The notes under the pieces: model-generated
Seen by the model: only the letters and a program-made list of their open reading frames with translations
What the model was told of the DNA's origin: nothing
Database searches by the model: none
Source: Photobacterium sp. GB-56
GTDB taxonomy: Bacteria > Pseudomonadota > Gammaproteobacteria > Enterobacterales > Vibrionaceae
Reading direction: 5' to 3'
Length of the DNA: 64,000 nt
Assembly: GCF_003026105.1 (NCBI RefSeq)
Contig: NZ_PYNW01000019.1
Location: forward strand, 1 to 64,000
Made by a program: the position numbers and the translations under genes
Shown: positions 29,404-39,879 of the stretch, piece after piece
Numbering within the stretch: position 1 is the first letter of the stretch
Layout of the letters: each line of letters starts with the position of its first letter

Positions 29404-30582
29404 ATGTTTGATTTCTCTACCCCAGTTAACCGTTATGGTACCTATTGTACCCAGTGGGATTATGTTGAAGATCGGTTTGGTGAAGCGGATTTATTGCCGT
29501 TTACTATTTCTGATATGGATTTCGCCGTTGCGCCATGTATTGAGAAAGCGTTATCTGAGCGATTAGCACATGGTGTATTTGGCTATAGCCGATGGAATCA
29601 TGATGATTTTAAATCTGCGATCACAGGATGGTTTTCACGCCGCTATCATAGTCCAATCAATCCCGAGCATATTGTGTATGGTCCATCGGTGATTTACATC
29701 ATTTCGCAATTAGTGATGCAGTGGACAAAGCAGGGGGAAGGAGTCCTCATTCATACTCCAGCCTATGATGCGTTTGGTAATATGTTAGCGGCTAATGATC
29801 GTCTCATGCTAACAAGCCCGTTGTTAAAAACGGCTGGTGGTAGTTATGAGATTGATTGGGCACAATTTGAAGCACAAGCGGCAAAACCAAACTGTAAAGT
29901 GTTGTTACTGTGTAGCCCACAAAATCCAACTGGACGAGTATGGACACGTGATGAACTCAGCCGTATGGCACAGATCTGTTTGCAACATCAGGTGAAAGTG
30001 ATCTCCGATGATATCCATATGGATATGGCATTTAATGATTATATTCCTTGGCCTGAAGTGGCATTAGATGATAATTGGGCGTTGGTTTCTTCAGGATCAA
30101 AGTCATTTAATATTCCTGCATTAACGGGCGCATATGCGTTTATTGCCGATCAAACGGTGCGTGAACGGTACCTTACTCAGTTAAAAGCGGCACATGGTTT
30201 ATCGTCACCGTCGATTTTAGGCGTTATAGGACATATTGCCGCTTATAACCAAGGTGAAGTATGGCTCGATAGTTTAAAAGACTACCTTCAAGCTAACCTT
30301 TGTTATGTCGCAGAGCAGTTAAATCAGGCCTTTCCTGAGTTGAATTACCAAGTGCCTGAGGGGACATATTTAGCGTGGATTGATTTAACGCCATTGAGCG
30401 TGGATATGGATGCCCTACAACAACGTCTAATTAGTCATTACAAAGTCGCCATTATGCGCGGTGATACCTATGGTCAAGAAGGGCAAGGCTATGTTCGTTT
30501 GAATGTCGGTTGTCCTCGTAGCAAAGTAGAAATAGGTCTCAAGGCATTGATGAGTGCATTGCATGATCTAAAACATCAATAG
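29404..30582 (+). CDS. malY: PLP-dependent cystathionine beta-lyase / Mal regulon modulator MalY
   Basis: A fold type I aminotransferase-like C-S lyase (PatB/MalY). The pyridoxal phosphate lysine is K233 in SGSKSFNIPAL, the E. coli MalY position. Other family motifs are PQNPTGRVWTRDEL and ISDDIHMDM. The ATG at 29404 follows AAGAGG; 22 codons of open frame upstream lie in the terminator. In E. coli MalY also inhibits the MalT activator by direct binding; whether that holds here is not shown. 392 aa. Confidence 0.93.
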   Translation: MFDFSTPVNRYGTYCTQWDYVEDRFGEADLLPFTISDMDFAVAPCIEKALSERLAHGVFGYSRWNHDDFKSAITGWFSRRYHSPINPEHIVYGPSVIYIISQLVMQWTKQGEGVLIHTPAYDAFGNMLAANDRLMLTSPLLKTAGGSYEIDWAQFEAQAAKPNCKVLLLCSPQNPTGRVWTRDELSRMAQICLQHQVKVISDDIHMDMAFNDYIPWPEVALDDNWALVSSGSKSFNIPALTGAYAFIADQTVRERYLTQLKAAHGLSSPSILGVIGHIAAYNQGEVWLDSLKDYLQANLCYVAEQLNQAFPELNYQVPEGTYLAWIDLTPLSVDMDALQQRLISHYKVAIMRGDTYGQEGQGYVRLNVGCPRSKVEIGLKALMSALHDLKHQ

Positions 30583-30606
30583 AATATTGCTTGTTTTATA
30601 ACTAAG

Positions 30607-30634
30607 AAAAGCTTCGCGTCGGCGGAGCTTTTTT
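30607..30634 (+). terminator. Terminator after malY
   Basis: AAAAGCTTCGC / GCGGAGCTTTT, loop GTCG, then TTTTTT. Confidence 0.92.
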
Positions 30635-30885
30635 GTATCTGTTATTGCCACTCATTTTTAGAGATCAAGCGTTTTATCAATTGCGCCTTTATATGACATG
30701 TAACGCATATGTTGGATTTATAAAAATTATCTGGAGAGAAAGCATTATAGTAACAGTATTTAGCAAGGTTGAGTTCTGGTTAATCACGCCTAACATGTTG
30801 CTTTAGATACTTAGAGCCTAATTGATCTTGTCGTTATAGCGAAACTATTTCATGACTAAACGTAATAAGTAGGATAGGGAGTTCT
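30635..30885. other. Gap between malY and the chemoreceptor gene
   Basis: About 250 AT-rich bases with no gene seen. It should hold the chemoreceptor promoter. A weak sigma28-like run near 30855 was not convincing. AGGATAGGGAG precedes the receptor start. Confidence 0.5.
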
Positions 30886-32523
30886 ATGAATCTATCGTTA
30901 ACACATGCATCAATTAGTACCAAAGCTTGGATCATATGGCTGTTATTTGCCATCGGTCTTATTTCTATTTCTGCATTAAATATTTCCTCAACTAATCAAC
31001 ATATGCGAGCTAATTATGAGGGAGGTATTAAGCAAATAGTAGAAGGAGCGGTAGGAGTGGTTAATTACTATCATGCACTTAGCTCCAATGGCACATTGAG
31101 CGAAGAAGAAGCGCAAAAACAGGCTTTAGCGGCAATTAACGCAATGCGTTTTGATGGCGGAAATTATATTTTTGCGGGAAATAAGGAAGGCTATCAAATC
31201 GCAACCCGTTTTGATGAAATGATGGGGACTGACATTCTGTCACTAACAGACGGTAATGGACGACGATTCGTCGAAGAGCTTTACAGTGTCGGTAAGCAAG
31301 GTGGTGGTTTTGTTGATTATATGTGGAAGTCATCGTCAGATCCTAATCAACTGATTTTAAAAACGAGCTATGCTGATTATTTTCATCCTTGGGGCTGGAT
31401 GATTGGCGCAGGAATGAATATCAAAGCCTTAAACCAAGATATTCAAGCCAGCCAATGGCTATCGTTTGTGAATGTTGCTGTTATTTTGGCAATACTGTCA
31501 TTATTGATGGCGTATTTTATTCGTAGTATTACTTTGCCAATTAAAAAAACCGTTGCTGCGATGCGCGATCTATCAACCGGTGAAGGTGATTTAACTCAGC
31601 GTCTTAAAGAAGAGGGCGGTCCTGAATTAACGGCACTTGCGAAACATTTTAATCGCTTTGTTATTTCTATTCAGGCCATTATCCATAATATTAGTGATGC
31701 AGGTTCACAACTGACTCACTCTTCGCGTTGTTTATCACAATCAGTGTTATCGATGGATAGTAATTTAAATCAACAGAAAGAAGACACCGATCAACTCGTG
31801 GGGTCAATGGGGGAAATGCTCACTGCGGTTGAAGAAATTGCAGGCAGAACCGTTGATGCCACTGATTTTAGTATTAAAGCAGCGAAACAAACAGAAGCCA
31901 GTAAAGTGATTATTCAGCGTAATATTGAAGAGTCACAATTGCTCGCATTAGATATTGGTGAAGCCAGTAAAGTGATCACCCAACTAGCAACAGATAGCCG
32001 TAATGTCGATACCGTGTTGGAAGTGATACGTGGCATTGCAGAGCAGACCAACTTATTAGCGTTAAATGCTGCGATAGAGGCTGCAAGAGCCGGTGATGCA
32101 GGGCGAGGCTTTGCTGTTGTTGCTGATGAAGTTCGCACCCTATCACAGCGCACACAAGAGTCGACGATTGAAATTCAAACCATTATTGAAAAATTACAAC
32201 AAGGTGCGGAGCAAGCGGTTGGTGTCATGAATCAGGGGGCTGAAAAAGCCCAGAATGCGTCAAAGATTTCTGCATCGGCAGGGGAAGCGTTGAATTTAAT
32301 TGTTGAAGAAGTTCATGCGATACAAGGGATGAATCAGCAGATCTCAGCCGCAACAGAGCAGCAATCATTAACCGTTAATAGTATTAATCAAAATGTGGCA
32401 AGTTTGAATGATAGCTCGATATCATTGTCGACTGAATCTAATCAGATGTCGTCATCGAGTGAAGAGCTCAATCAAATTTCGGAAGATCTAATGGTGACGA
32501 TTCAGCGTTTTAAACTGCATTAA
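30886..32523 (+). CDS. Methyl-accepting chemotaxis protein with single Cache sensor
   Basis: An inner-membrane chemoreceptor. TM1 is at about residues 14-33. A periplasmic single-Cache (sCache_2-like) domain at about 34-187 has [16 protein letters not shown] and the late [13 protein letters not shown]2 is at about 190-211, HAMP at about 212-265, and the signalling domain runs to residue 545. The hairpin tip [20 protein letters not shown] is intact and should bind CheA/CheW. No CheR-binding pentapeptide ends the protein. Ligand unknown; related Cache domains often bind small carboxylates. Stands alone between malY and fis. Confidence 0.93.
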   Translation: MNLSLTHASISTKAWIIWLLFAIGLISISALNISSTNQHMRANYEGGIKQIVEGAVGVVNYYHALSSNGTLSEEEAQKQALAAINAMRFDGGNYIFAGNKEGYQIATRFDEMMGTDILSLTDGNGRRFVEELYSVGKQGGGFVDYMWKSSSDPNQLILKTSYADYFHPWGWMIGAGMNIKALNQDIQASQWLSFVNVAVILAILSLLMAYFIRSITLPIKKTVAAMRDLSTGEGDLTQRLKEEGGPELTALAKHFNRFVISIQAIIHNISDAGSQLTHSSRCLSQSVLSMDSNLNQQKEDTDQLVGSMGEMLTAVEEIAGRTVDATDFSIKAAKQTEASKVIIQRNIEESQLLALDIGEASKVITQLATDSRNVDTVLEVIRGIAEQTNLLALNAAIEAARAGDAGRGFAVVADEVRTLSQRTQESTIEIQTIIEKLQQGAEQAVGVMNQGAEKAQNASKISASAGEALNLIVEEVHAIQGMNQQISAATEQQSLTVNSINQNVASLNDSSISLSTESNQMSSSSEELNQISEDLMVTIQRFKLH

Positions 32524-32574
32524 AGTAGGACTATTATGTTTTATTTAGCATGACAGTACCGAATAGCAGCCAAT

Positions 32575-32612
32575 AAAAAAGCCATGCCTGAAATACAGGG
32601 ATGGCTTTTTTA
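32575..32612. terminator. Bidirectional terminator between the chemoreceptor gene and fis
   Basis: AAAAAAGCCAT and ATGGCTTTTTT with inner CCTG / CAGG and one mismatch. The flanking genes converge. Confidence 0.9.
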
Positions 32613-32634
32613 TCAATAACTTAAACTAAATGTA

Positions 32635-32931
32635 TTAGTTCATGCCATATTTTTTAAGCTTCTTACGTAGCGTACCACGGTTGATACCCATCATGGTTGC
32701 AGCGCGAGTTTGGTTACCGCGAGTGTACTGCATGATAGTGTCTAATAGTGGTTGTTCAACTTCTGCAAGCACAAGCTCGTACAGATCGTCGACTTCCTGA
32801 CCATTTAATTGAGCAAGGTAGTTTTTAAGGGATGCCTTCACTGAATCACGTAATGGTTTCTGTGTGATTTGGTCTTGTGAAGTTACAGTTGTTACTGTTA
32901 ACGCTTCGGAAGTCAGATTTTGTTCGAACAT
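32635..32931 (-). CDS. fis: DNA-binding protein Fis
   Basis: Nucleoid-associated, growth-rate controlled regulator that bends DNA and activates rRNA promoters. The 98 aa equal E. coli Fis. The C-terminal HTH reads [20 protein letters not shown]. It follows dusB by 23 bases in the same direction, the conserved dusB-fis operon. Confidence 0.98.
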   Translation of the reverse strand: MFEQNLTSEALTVTTVTSQDQITQKPLRDSVKASLKNYLAQLNGQEVDDLYELVLAEVEQPLLDTIMQYTRGNQTRAATMMGINRGTLRKKLKKYGMN

Positions 32932-32954
32932 AATTCTGTAAGCTCTTCTAGTAT

Positions 32955-33920
32955 TTATGCAACGTTTTCGAAGTAGCCTTGCAGCGCATCAAGTTGCTGT
33001 TGAGCATCCTCGAGTGCGTTGAAGGTCTGGCGGAAATCACCGGCTGGTGCATGTTCTTTCAAGTACCAAGACACGTGTTTACGTGCAATGCGCAGTCCTA
33101 GGTATTCACCGTAGAACTGGTGGAGTTCTTGAACATGTCCCAACATGATTTCACTGATCTCATCAATTGATGGGGCAGCGAGGTGTTCACCAGTTGTTAA
33201 GTAATGGTGGATTTCTCTAAAAATCCACGGCTTCCCTTGTGCAGGTCGGCCAATCATTAGAGCATCGGCACCCGTATAATCGAGTACAAAGCGTGCTTTT
33301 TCCGGGCTATCGATATCACCGTTAGCGATAACTGGGATCGAGATGGCTTGTTTCACCGCTCTAATGTAGTCATATTCCGCTTCACCTTTGTACATACATG
33401 CCTTGGTACGTCCGTGAAGGGCGAGGGCTTGTATGCCGCATTGCTCGGCGAGTTTGGCTATGTCGACACAGTTTCTATTTTCCAGATCCCAACCAGTACG
33501 GGTTTTAAGCGTAACTGGAACATCTACCGCATCCACCACTGTAAGAAGAATGTCTTCGATAAGGTTGGGATATTGCAGTAGTGCAGAACCGGCTAATCGT
33601 TTGTTTACTTTCTTTGCTGGGCATCCCATGTTGATATCGATGATTTGCGCACCGTTTTCAACACTGAACTGCGCAGCTTCAGCCATCAACTTTGGATCAG
33701 CCCCTGCTATCTGAACCGAACGAATACCTGATTCACCTTCGTGAACCATACGATTGAGCGATTTAGACGTCTTCCAGAGATCTGGGTTCGACGACATCAT
33801 CTCGCTAACTGCCATACCTGCACCGTAGCGAAGGCATAACTCACGAAATGGCCGATCGGTCACACCCGCCATAGGCGCGACTATCAGCTGGTTTTTAAGT
33901 TGATAAGGACCGATTTGCAA
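32955..33920 (-). CDS. dusB: tRNA-dihydrouridine synthase B
   Basis: FMN enzyme that reduces uridine 17 of tRNA. A TTG at 33920 is chosen as start: it gives 321 aa, the E. coli length, begins at the conserved [19 protein letters not shown], and AGGTAGAG precedes it. The open frame runs 40 codons further to 34040, with an ATG at 34001 as alternative. The catalytic cysteine is in [10 protein letters not shown]. It is co-transcribed with fis. Confidence 0.93.
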   Translation of the reverse strand: MQIGPYQLKNQLIVAPMAGVTDRPFRELCLRYGAGMAVSEMMSSNPDLWKTSKSLNRMVHEGESGIRSVQIAGADPKLMAEAAQFSVENGAQIIDINMGCPAKKVNKRLAGSALLQYPNLIEDILLTVVDAVDVPVTLKTRTGWDLENRNCVDIAKLAEQCGIQALALHGRTKACMYKGEAEYDYIRAVKQAISIPVIANGDIDSPEKARFVLDYTGADALMIGRPAQGKPWIFREIHHYLTTGEHLAAPSIDEISEIMLGHVQELHQFYGEYLGLRIARKHVSWYLKEHAPAGDFRQTFNALEDAQQQLDALQGYFENVA

Positions 33921-34096
33921 AATGTCTCTACCTGACTGTGCCAGTAAGGGCGCGCATTTTACGCATTTTTTGCTCTGCTGAAAAGGCCAATAATTGAGCA
34001 TGATGATTTTGTTTGCCAAAATCGTATGATTTTCAATCAATTGACCGATTAAATTTATAAATAAAAATCAGCAGTAGTACCCAAAACTGCGTGTGA

Positions 34097-34981
34097 TTAT
34101 GCCTTACGGCCTGAGATGCGACACCACTCTTCACGTGCAATTACTGGGTCTAAAGCCAGTTCATCGCTGTAGTAGGTTGACACATCAGCCGCTTGGCTTT
34201 CTAGCACACCTGAGATCGCTAAGTCGCCACCGTCTTTAACAAGGCTCTTGATCACTGGTGATAGTTCACGCAGTGGGCCTGCAAGGATGTTAGCAACTAC
34301 AACGTCAGCTTGAATACCTTGAGGCTGATCTTGTGGTAGGTATAGTTCTAGATTGTCAGACACACCGTTACGTTCTGCGTTATCACGTGACGCTAAGATA
34401 GCTTGTGGGTCGATATCAATACCAATAACTTTTGCTGCGCCAAGTTTTAGTGCAGCAATCGCTAAAATGCCTGAACCACAACCAAAATCGATAACCGTTT
34501 TACCGGTTAGGTCTTGGCTGTCTAACCACTCAAGACAAAGTGATGTTGTTGGGTGAGTGCCTGTACCAAATGCTAGACCTGGGTCTAATAGTACGTTCAC
34601 CGCGTCTGGCTCTGGCGCTTCACGCCAGCTTGGGCAGATCCATAGACGACGACCGAAACGCATAGGGTGGAAGTTATCCATCCACTCACGTTCCCAGTCT
34701 TTATCCTCTAACTGCTCGATTTTATAAGCAAAATCATCAGCAATTAATGGGCTGTTTTTAAGCATGTTCAGCACGAAATCCATGTCGGCTTCAGCATCAT
34801 ACAAACCAATTACATCGGTATCACCCCAAAGGCGGGTTTCACCTGGCATAGGCTCGAAAACTGGCGTGTCTTGTGCGTCTAGGAAGGTGACAGACAGAGC
34901 ACCAGTCTCTTCCATTAGCATGTCGCCAATTGCTTCTGCGCTCTCTGCAGTTGCGTTCAGTTTAATTTGAATCCAAGGCAT
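34097..34981 (-). CDS. prmA: Ribosomal protein L11 methyltransferase
   Basis: Trimethylates L11 at several sites using S-adenosylmethionine. The N-terminal substrate domain ([20 protein letters not shown]) is followed by a Rossmann methyltransferase domain with [18 protein letters not shown] and [10 protein letters not shown]. 294 aa (E. coli 293). It lies between panF and dusB as in other gammaproteobacteria. Confidence 0.97.
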   Translation of the reverse strand: MPWIQIKLNATAESAEAIGDMLMEETGALSVTFLDAQDTPVFEPMPGETRLWGDTDVIGLYDAEADMDFVLNMLKNSPLIADDFAYKIEQLEDKDWEREWMDNFHPMRFGRRLWICPSWREAPEPDAVNVLLDPGLAFGTGTHPTTSLCLEWLDSQDLTGKTVIDFGCGSGILAIAALKLGAAKVIGIDIDPQAILASRDNAERNGVSDNLELYLPQDQPQGIQADVVVANILAGPLRELSPVIKSLVKDGGDLAISGVLESQAADVSTYYSDELALDPVIAREEWCRISGRKA

Positions 34982-35077
34982 GGTTTATTCGCTTATTTTG
35001 TGACTACTTGAACATAGGGGGCGAAGTCTAGCATGAAATTTCACCAATCCCCATTATCAGATGCCATTCTAGGGATA

Positions 35078-35109
35078 AAAAAAAGATAGTACCGACTGGC
35101 ACTATCTTT
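35078..35109 (-). terminator. Terminator after panF
   Basis: On the minus strand, a 12-bp stem AAAGATAGTGCC / GGTACTATCTTT with loop AGTC is followed by a long T run. It separates panF from prmA. Confidence 0.9.
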
Positions 35110-35144
35110 AATGTAGTTGATTATTTAGCGTGATATAGCCGATT

Positions 35145-36602
35145 TTAGTCGCTTAATTGCGGTGTTTCTACTTTTGTTGGTTTGGCATAGCTACCAACGA
35201 CAAAAGCGATCAAACCTAATAACAGCGTTGGTACAATCGCATGAACGCCATTCATATCGGGTTTACTAAATGACAAAATAATGTAGCTACTCAAGCCGAC
35301 GATCATGGAAGCAAAAGCGCCGGTTGCGGAGGCTTTTTTCCAATATAAGCCGAGTACCAGAGGCCACAAAAATACGGCTTGTAAGCTACCAAAGGCTAAT
35401 AGGTTAAGCCAAATGATCATATCCGGTGGATTCATCGCAGCGATAAACACTAAGCCTGAGAAAATCCCTGTTACCCATAGTGATAATTTAGGTAGGCGCT
35501 TTTCAGCGTGTTCATTATTGGCAATGTTTGGATTGATATAGTTGATATATAAATCTTTGAGCAGTGTTGCTGAAGCTTGAATGAGTTGTGAGTCGATAGT
35601 CGACATAATCGCCGCCATTGGGCCTGCCAAGAACACACCGGCTACAACAGGTGGTAATACGGTTACCATAAGGGTTGGCATGATCTGATCGGGGCTAGCG
35701 ATATCAGGCACGATAGCACGGCCTAATGCGCCTGCTAAGTGCATCCCAAACATCAGTAGCGCTACCATGATGGTACTGAGTACCATGCCTTTATGCAGTG
35801 AATTACTGTCTTTATAAGACATACAACGTACCGCAGCATGCGGCAAACCGATGACACCAAAACAGACCAAAATCCAAAAACTCAACATAAAGGGCTGACT
35901 CAGGAAATGATTTGGACCGTAAGGGGTAATTAACGCCGGATCAATATCGTGAAGCTTGGTGACTAATGCGCCGATACTTCCGCCCGCATGCACGATCCCA
36001 ACCAGTAACGCAATGGTACCGATGATCATCATCAAGCCCTGTAAAGTATCAGTCATCACAACAGCACGAAAGCCACCAATTGTCGTGTATAGGCCTACGG
36101 TGATCGCAAAGATCATTAAGCCATGCATATACGATAGGCCTGTTACGGTTTGGAGCAGACGTGCACCACCGACAAACTGTACAACCATGGTGCCAAAGAA
36201 GGCGATCAGTAATGACAGTGAAGCAAAAATGACGACCCCACGGTTTTTATAGCGAGCATAAAGGATGTCATTAAGGGTTAATGCGTTATGACGTCTCGCT
36301 TCGATGGCAAATTTCTTACCGAGTACACCAAGGGTCAGCCATGCTGCGGGTAACTGGATCATCGCAAGTAATACCCAGCCTAAGCCCATTTTATAGGCAG
36401 CCCCTGGACCACCAATAAAGGTGCTGGCGCTGGCGTAAGTGGCTGCAAGGGTCATCGCAAGGACAAAGCCGCCCATGCTACGCCCACCGACTAGGTACTC
36501 GGTAAGAAAGTTTCCTTTGCTTTGAAAGCGTCGGGTGTAAAGTGCCATCGCAAAGACTGCGGCAAGGTACAGTACGATAGGAATAATGAGTTGGCTATTC
36601 AT
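35145..36602 (-). CDS. panF: Sodium/pantothenate symporter PanF
   Basis: SSS-family (SLC5-type) inner-membrane carrier that takes up pantothenate with sodium. The 485-aa protein has about 13 membrane helices and the sodium-site region ATYASASTFIGGPGAAYKMG. E. coli PanF is 483 aa. Its start overlaps the yhdT stop by 8 bases, indicating translational coupling. Confidence 0.95.
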   Translation of the reverse strand: MNSQLIIPIVLYLAAVFAMALYTRRFQSKGNFLTEYLVGGRSMGGFVLAMTLAATYASASTFIGGPGAAYKMGLGWVLLAMIQLPAAWLTLGVLGKKFAIEARRHNALTLNDILYARYKNRGVVIFASLSLLIAFFGTMVVQFVGGARLLQTVTGLSYMHGLMIFAITVGLYTTIGGFRAVVMTDTLQGLMMIIGTIALLVGIVHAGGSIGALVTKLHDIDPALITPYGPNHFLSQPFMLSFWILVCFGVIGLPHAAVRCMSYKDSNSLHKGMVLSTIMVALLMFGMHLAGALGRAIVPDIASPDQIMPTLMVTVLPPVVAGVFLAGPMAAIMSTIDSQLIQASATLLKDLYINYINPNIANNEHAEKRLPKLSLWVTGIFSGLVFIAAMNPPDMIIWLNLLAFGSLQAVFLWPLVLGLYWKKASATGAFASMIVGLSSYIILSFSKPDMNGVHAIVPTLLLGLIAFVVGSYAKPTKVETPQLSD

Positions 36603-36876
36603 GGGGGTCTTCGTGGTTAATATCTAAAGGAAGATCTCGGTAGACGACTTTGACCATGACACCGCACATGACGGTAAAAATGATCGGGCCGACAATGCAT
36701 GACATCAAGAACCAGAGTGGAAAGCCAAAATATAGGGTTGGCATGCTTAGATCACCGATGGCGGGCGCTAAGCCGTAGGCGGATAGGTACCACCAAAGAA
36801 AATAAGCTAACGCTAGTCCTATCGCCCAGAGTGCCTCTTTATGGGCTTGGCGATAGCGTGCTGAGAGCGTTTTCAT
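36595..36876 (-). CDS. yhdT: YhdT family membrane protein (DUF997)
   Basis: A small two-helix inner-membrane protein. Start at 36876 (MKTLSARYRQAHKEALWAIG, 93 aa) is chosen because GGAG lies 7 bases upstream; the longer frame has no ribosome site. Hydrophobic segments lie at about 15-37 and 47-73. It is always paired with panF in gammaproteobacteria and overlaps it here, so an accessory role to PanF is plausible but unproven. Confidence 0.9.
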   Translation of the reverse strand: MKTLSARYRQAHKEALWAIGLALAYFLWWYLSAYGLAPAIGDLSMPTLYFGFPLWFLMSCIVGPIIFTVMCGVMVKVVYRDLPLDINHEDPHE

Positions 36877-37027
36877 GCTGTATCTCCAGTTGTTATCAAG
36901 TGTTTTCCTACTCAATACAGTGTAGTAACTAGTAGGGTTGGTCAAAAAGGTGGGCTATTGTGGCAAAAGATACTGTGTTATGCCATGTGAACCGATCAAT
37001 CGAGGTGAATTGAGATTGGGTATAAAC

Positions 37028-37056
37028 AAAAAAGACTACCCGAAGGTAGCCTTTTA
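37028..37056 (-). terminator. Terminator after accC
   Basis: On the minus strand AAAAGGCTACC / GGTAGTCTTTTTT with loop TTCG forms a strong terminator, one wobble pair in the stem. Confidence 0.9.
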
Positions 37057-37073
37057 TCGTCAAGCAAGTGCGC

Positions 37074-38417
37074 TTATTGCAGACCGAGTTTCTTCTCAAG
37101 GTAGTGGATGTTTGCGCCACCTTTTTGGAAGTTCTCGTCAGCCATAATATCTTGCTGAAGCGGAACGTTGGTTTTAATGCCGTCGATGATCATTTCGCTC
37201 AATGCATTACGCATACGAGAAATAGCGACATCACGATTTTCACCGTACGCAATTAACTTACCGATCATTGAATCGTAGTAAGGCGGTACTGTGTAACCTG
37301 AATAGATGTGTGATTCCCAACGGATACCCATACCACCTGGCGCATGGAAACGCTCGATAGTACCAGGGCAAGGTAGGAAACGCTCTGGATCTTCAGCATT
37401 AATACGACACTCGATAGCATGGCCACGAATTTGAATATCGCTTTGGCTAAATGACAGCGGTTGACCTGCGGCAATACGTAGCTGCTCTTTGATCAAGTCA
37501 ACGCCTGTTACCATTTCGGTTACTGGGTGCTCAACCTGAATACGGGTGTTCATTTCAATGAAGTAGAACTCACCGTTTTCGTAAAGGAATTCGAATGTAC
37601 CAGCGCCACGGTAATTGATTTCTAAACATGCACGAGTACAACGCTCACCGATGTACTTACGCATTTCTTCGGTAATGCCCGGTGCTGGTGCTTCTTCAAC
37701 CACTTTCTGGTGACGACGCTGCATCGAACAGTCACGCTCACCTAAGTGAATCGCGCCACCTTGGCCATCAGCTAAGACTTGAACTTCAATGTGACGTGGG
37801 TTTTCAAGGTATTTCTCCATGTAAACCATGTCGTTATTGAAACAAGATTTTGCTTCAGCACGGGTCATTGCGATCGCTTCAGTCAATTCATTTTCTGAAC
37901 GAACCACACGCATACCACGACCACCGCCGCCACCAGAGGCTTTGATGATCACAGGATAACCGATACGTTTAGCAAAAGATTTGTTCTTTGCTTCATCGTC
38001 ATCAAGTGGGCCGTCAGAGCCAGGTACACAAGGTACGCCAGCTTTTTTCATTGCCGTAATAGCAGAAACTTTATCGCCCATTAGACGAATAGTGTCAGCT
38101 TTTGGACCTACGAAAATAAAGCCTGAACGCTCAACTTGTTCTGCGAAGTCAGCATTTTCAGAAAGGAAACCGTAGCCTGGGTGGATAGCGACTGCCCCTG
38201 TAATTTCAGCGGCACTGATAATACGAGGAATATTTAAGTAACTATCGATACCGCGTGCAGGACCAATACATACTGACTCGTCAGCAAGTAGAACGTGCTT
38301 AAGATCGCGGTCAGCGGTTGAGTGAACCGCAACCGTTTTAATCCCTAGCTCTTTACAAGCGCGCAAGATACGAAGTGCAATTTCACCTCGGTTTGCAATT
38401 ACTAATTTATCTAACAT
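37074..38417 (-). CDS. accC: Acetyl-CoA carboxylase, biotin carboxylase subunit
   Basis: ATP-dependent carboxylation of the biotin on AccB, the first step of fatty-acid synthesis. It begins [20 protein letters not shown]. The ATP-grasp glycine loop [14 protein letters not shown] and the catalytic [14 protein letters not shown] are intact. 447 aa (E. coli 449). It follows accB by 14 bases. Confidence 0.98.
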   Translation of the reverse strand: MLDKLVIANRGEIALRILRACKELGIKTVAVHSTADRDLKHVLLADESVCIGPARGIDSYLNIPRIISAAEITGAVAIHPGYGFLSENADFAEQVERSGFIFVGPKADTIRLMGDKVSAITAMKKAGVPCVPGSDGPLDDDEAKNKSFAKRIGYPVIIKASGGGGGRGMRVVRSENELTEAIAMTRAEAKSCFNNDMVYMEKYLENPRHIEVQVLADGQGGAIHLGERDCSMQRRHQKVVEEAPAPGITEEMRKYIGERCTRACLEINYRGAGTFEFLYENGEFYFIEMNTRIQVEHPVTEMVTGVDLIKEQLRIAAGQPLSFSQSDIQIRGHAIECRINAEDPERFLPCPGTIERFHAPGGMGIRWESHIYSGYTVPPYYDSMIGKLIAYGENRDVAISRMRNALSEMIIDGIKTNVPLQQDIMADENFQKGGANIHYLEKKLGLQ

Positions 38418-38431
38418 AGCCAGAGCCTCGA

Positions 38432-38902
38432 TTACTCGATGATGATAAGAGGCTGATCGAATTCAATCGCATCGCCGTCTTCTGCAAGAATAGCGACAAC
38501 TTTACCGGCTTTGTCAGCTTGGATTTGGTTCATCATTTTCATCGCTTCAACGATACATAGTGTGTCGCCGATATTCACCGATTGACCAACTTCAACAAAT
38601 GATTTTGCTTCAGGGCTTGGAGAGCGGTAGAAAGTACCAACCATAGGTGAAAGCACAGAGTGACCTGATGCAACAGGTGCTGGTGCTTCAGTTGCAGCTA
38701 CAGGTGCTGCTGCTGGCGCTTCTACAGGTGCAGTTGGCATAGGCTGTTGTGCCATTGGCGCTGCCATGTATTGTTGTGGCATTGCTGTTGCTGGAACGCT
38801 ACGGCTGATGCGTACTGATTCTTCACCTTCAGAGATTTCTAGCTCAGCGATGCCTGATTCTTCTACAAGCTCAATTAGCTTCTTGATTTTACGAATATCC
38901 AT
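38432..38902 (-). CDS. accB: Biotin carboxyl carrier protein of acetyl-CoA carboxylase
   Basis: Carries biotin between the AccC and AccAD sites. The 156-aa protein has an N-terminal dimerisation part, a Pro/Ala-rich linker (about 35-75) and the biotinyl domain with EAMKMM; the biotinylated lysine is K122, as in E. coli. Between aroQ and accC in one unit. Confidence 0.98.
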   Translation of the reverse strand: MDIRKIKKLIELVEESGIAELEISEGEESVRISRSVPATAMPQQYMAAPMAQQPMPTAPVEAPAAAPVAATEAPAPVASGHSVLSPMVGTFYRSPSPEAKSFVEVGQSVNIGDTLCIVEAMKMMNQIQADKAGKVVAILAEDGDAIEFDQPLIIIE

Positions 38903-38929
38903 TTATATTTCTCTTTTTATATTGTTCAG

Positions 38930-39382
38930 TTAGCTATCTGCATGCAGACGACGTACCGCTGCATTCAGGGCGAATTCATAGCCGTCAGGGCCTAAGCCAC
39001 AAATCACGCCTACTGCTTTATCGGATAAGTAAGAATGATGACGGAAAGGTTCACGAGCGTGGACATTAGATAAATGCACTTCAATAAACGGAATGGCGAC
39101 GCCGAGTAAGGCATCACGAAGGGCTACACTCGTATGAGTAAAAGCAGCAGGATTGATAATGATGAAATCGACCTTGCCATAAGCTTGATGGATTGCATCA
39201 ATTAACACATGTTCCGCGTTGGATTGAATATGCTCTAATGCCACACCTAATTGGGTAGCTTTAGCAGTGAGTCCATCAACCACTTGAGTTAATGTTTGAT
39301 GGCCATAATGGCCCGGCTCTCGTAGACCTAGTAAGTTAAGATTAGGTCCATTTATTAATAAAATTCGTTTAACGGTCGACAT
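38930..39382 (-). CDS. aroQ: 3-dehydroquinate dehydratase, type II
   Basis: Third step of the shikimate pathway. The 150-aa protein has the type II signature [21 protein letters not shown] with the catalytic tyrosine, and the [12 protein letters not shown] and [17 protein letters not shown] motifs. It is the first gene of the aroQ-accB-accC unit. Confidence 0.97.
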   Translation of the reverse strand: MSTVKRILLINGPNLNLLGLREPGHYGHQTLTQVVDGLTAKATQLGVALEHIQSNAEHVLIDAIHQAYGKVDFIIINPAAFTHTSVALRDALLGVAIPFIEVHLSNVHAREPFRHHSYLSDKAVGVICGLGPDGYEFALNAAVRRLHADS

Positions 39383-39830
39383 CTTGACGTATTTTCACTT
39401 GTTTATGAGGTTAAACTCTAACAACTTGCAGACTTATGCAATTTTGTTTCCGTGTGTCCGTTTTTTTACTGCTAAACGTTCATTGTTGAGCAATTATAGT
39501 GAATTCACCGCAAATCGCAGCAAAATACTGGTCTAATCACCACTTTTTTGTGCGAACACGTGTAAGCCTTAGTGAGGAGTGTCGTTACTATTAGAGGTTT
39601 TATCTTACGACAAGTTCACTCTACTAAGTGTAAGAATTTAGTAATAATTATGACTAAATTCGAACCATACCCACAAGATGAAAAACGGTAAAGTTTAGTC
39701 GATAATATTTGACGAATAAATCAACAATCAAGCTGTTGATTTATTCAGCATTGCGATCAAAGTGGCGTATTTTAGGCTGAGAATGCTGGTAGTTAGCTGA
39801 ATTGAATGAAGATAAGGATGGCGAGAAAAT
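39383..39830. other. Gap between aroQ and acs with inverted repeats
   Basis: About 450 bases. It should contain the aroQ-accBC promoter (minus strand). Two inverted repeats are visible: GAATTTAGT / ACTAAATTC at 39635-39643 and 39654-39662, and a perfect 13-bp pair GAATAAATCAACA / TGTTGATTTATTC at 39714-39726 and 39734-39746. A 13-codon ORF at 39650 has no ribosome site and is not called. Confidence 0.6.
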
Positions 39831-39857
39831 AAAAAAGACCGCAATTGAGCGGCCTTT
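39831..39857 (-). terminator. Terminator after acs
   Basis: On the minus strand AAAGGCCGC / GCGGTCTTTTTT with loop TCAATT. Confidence 0.9.
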
Positions 39858-39879
39858 GTATATTGATAAAAAAGTTGAA

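Noticed and set aside
39650-39691. 13-codon ORF starting ATGACTAAATTC in the aroQ-acs gap
   Set aside because: No ribosome-binding site, and its start lies within an inverted repeat.
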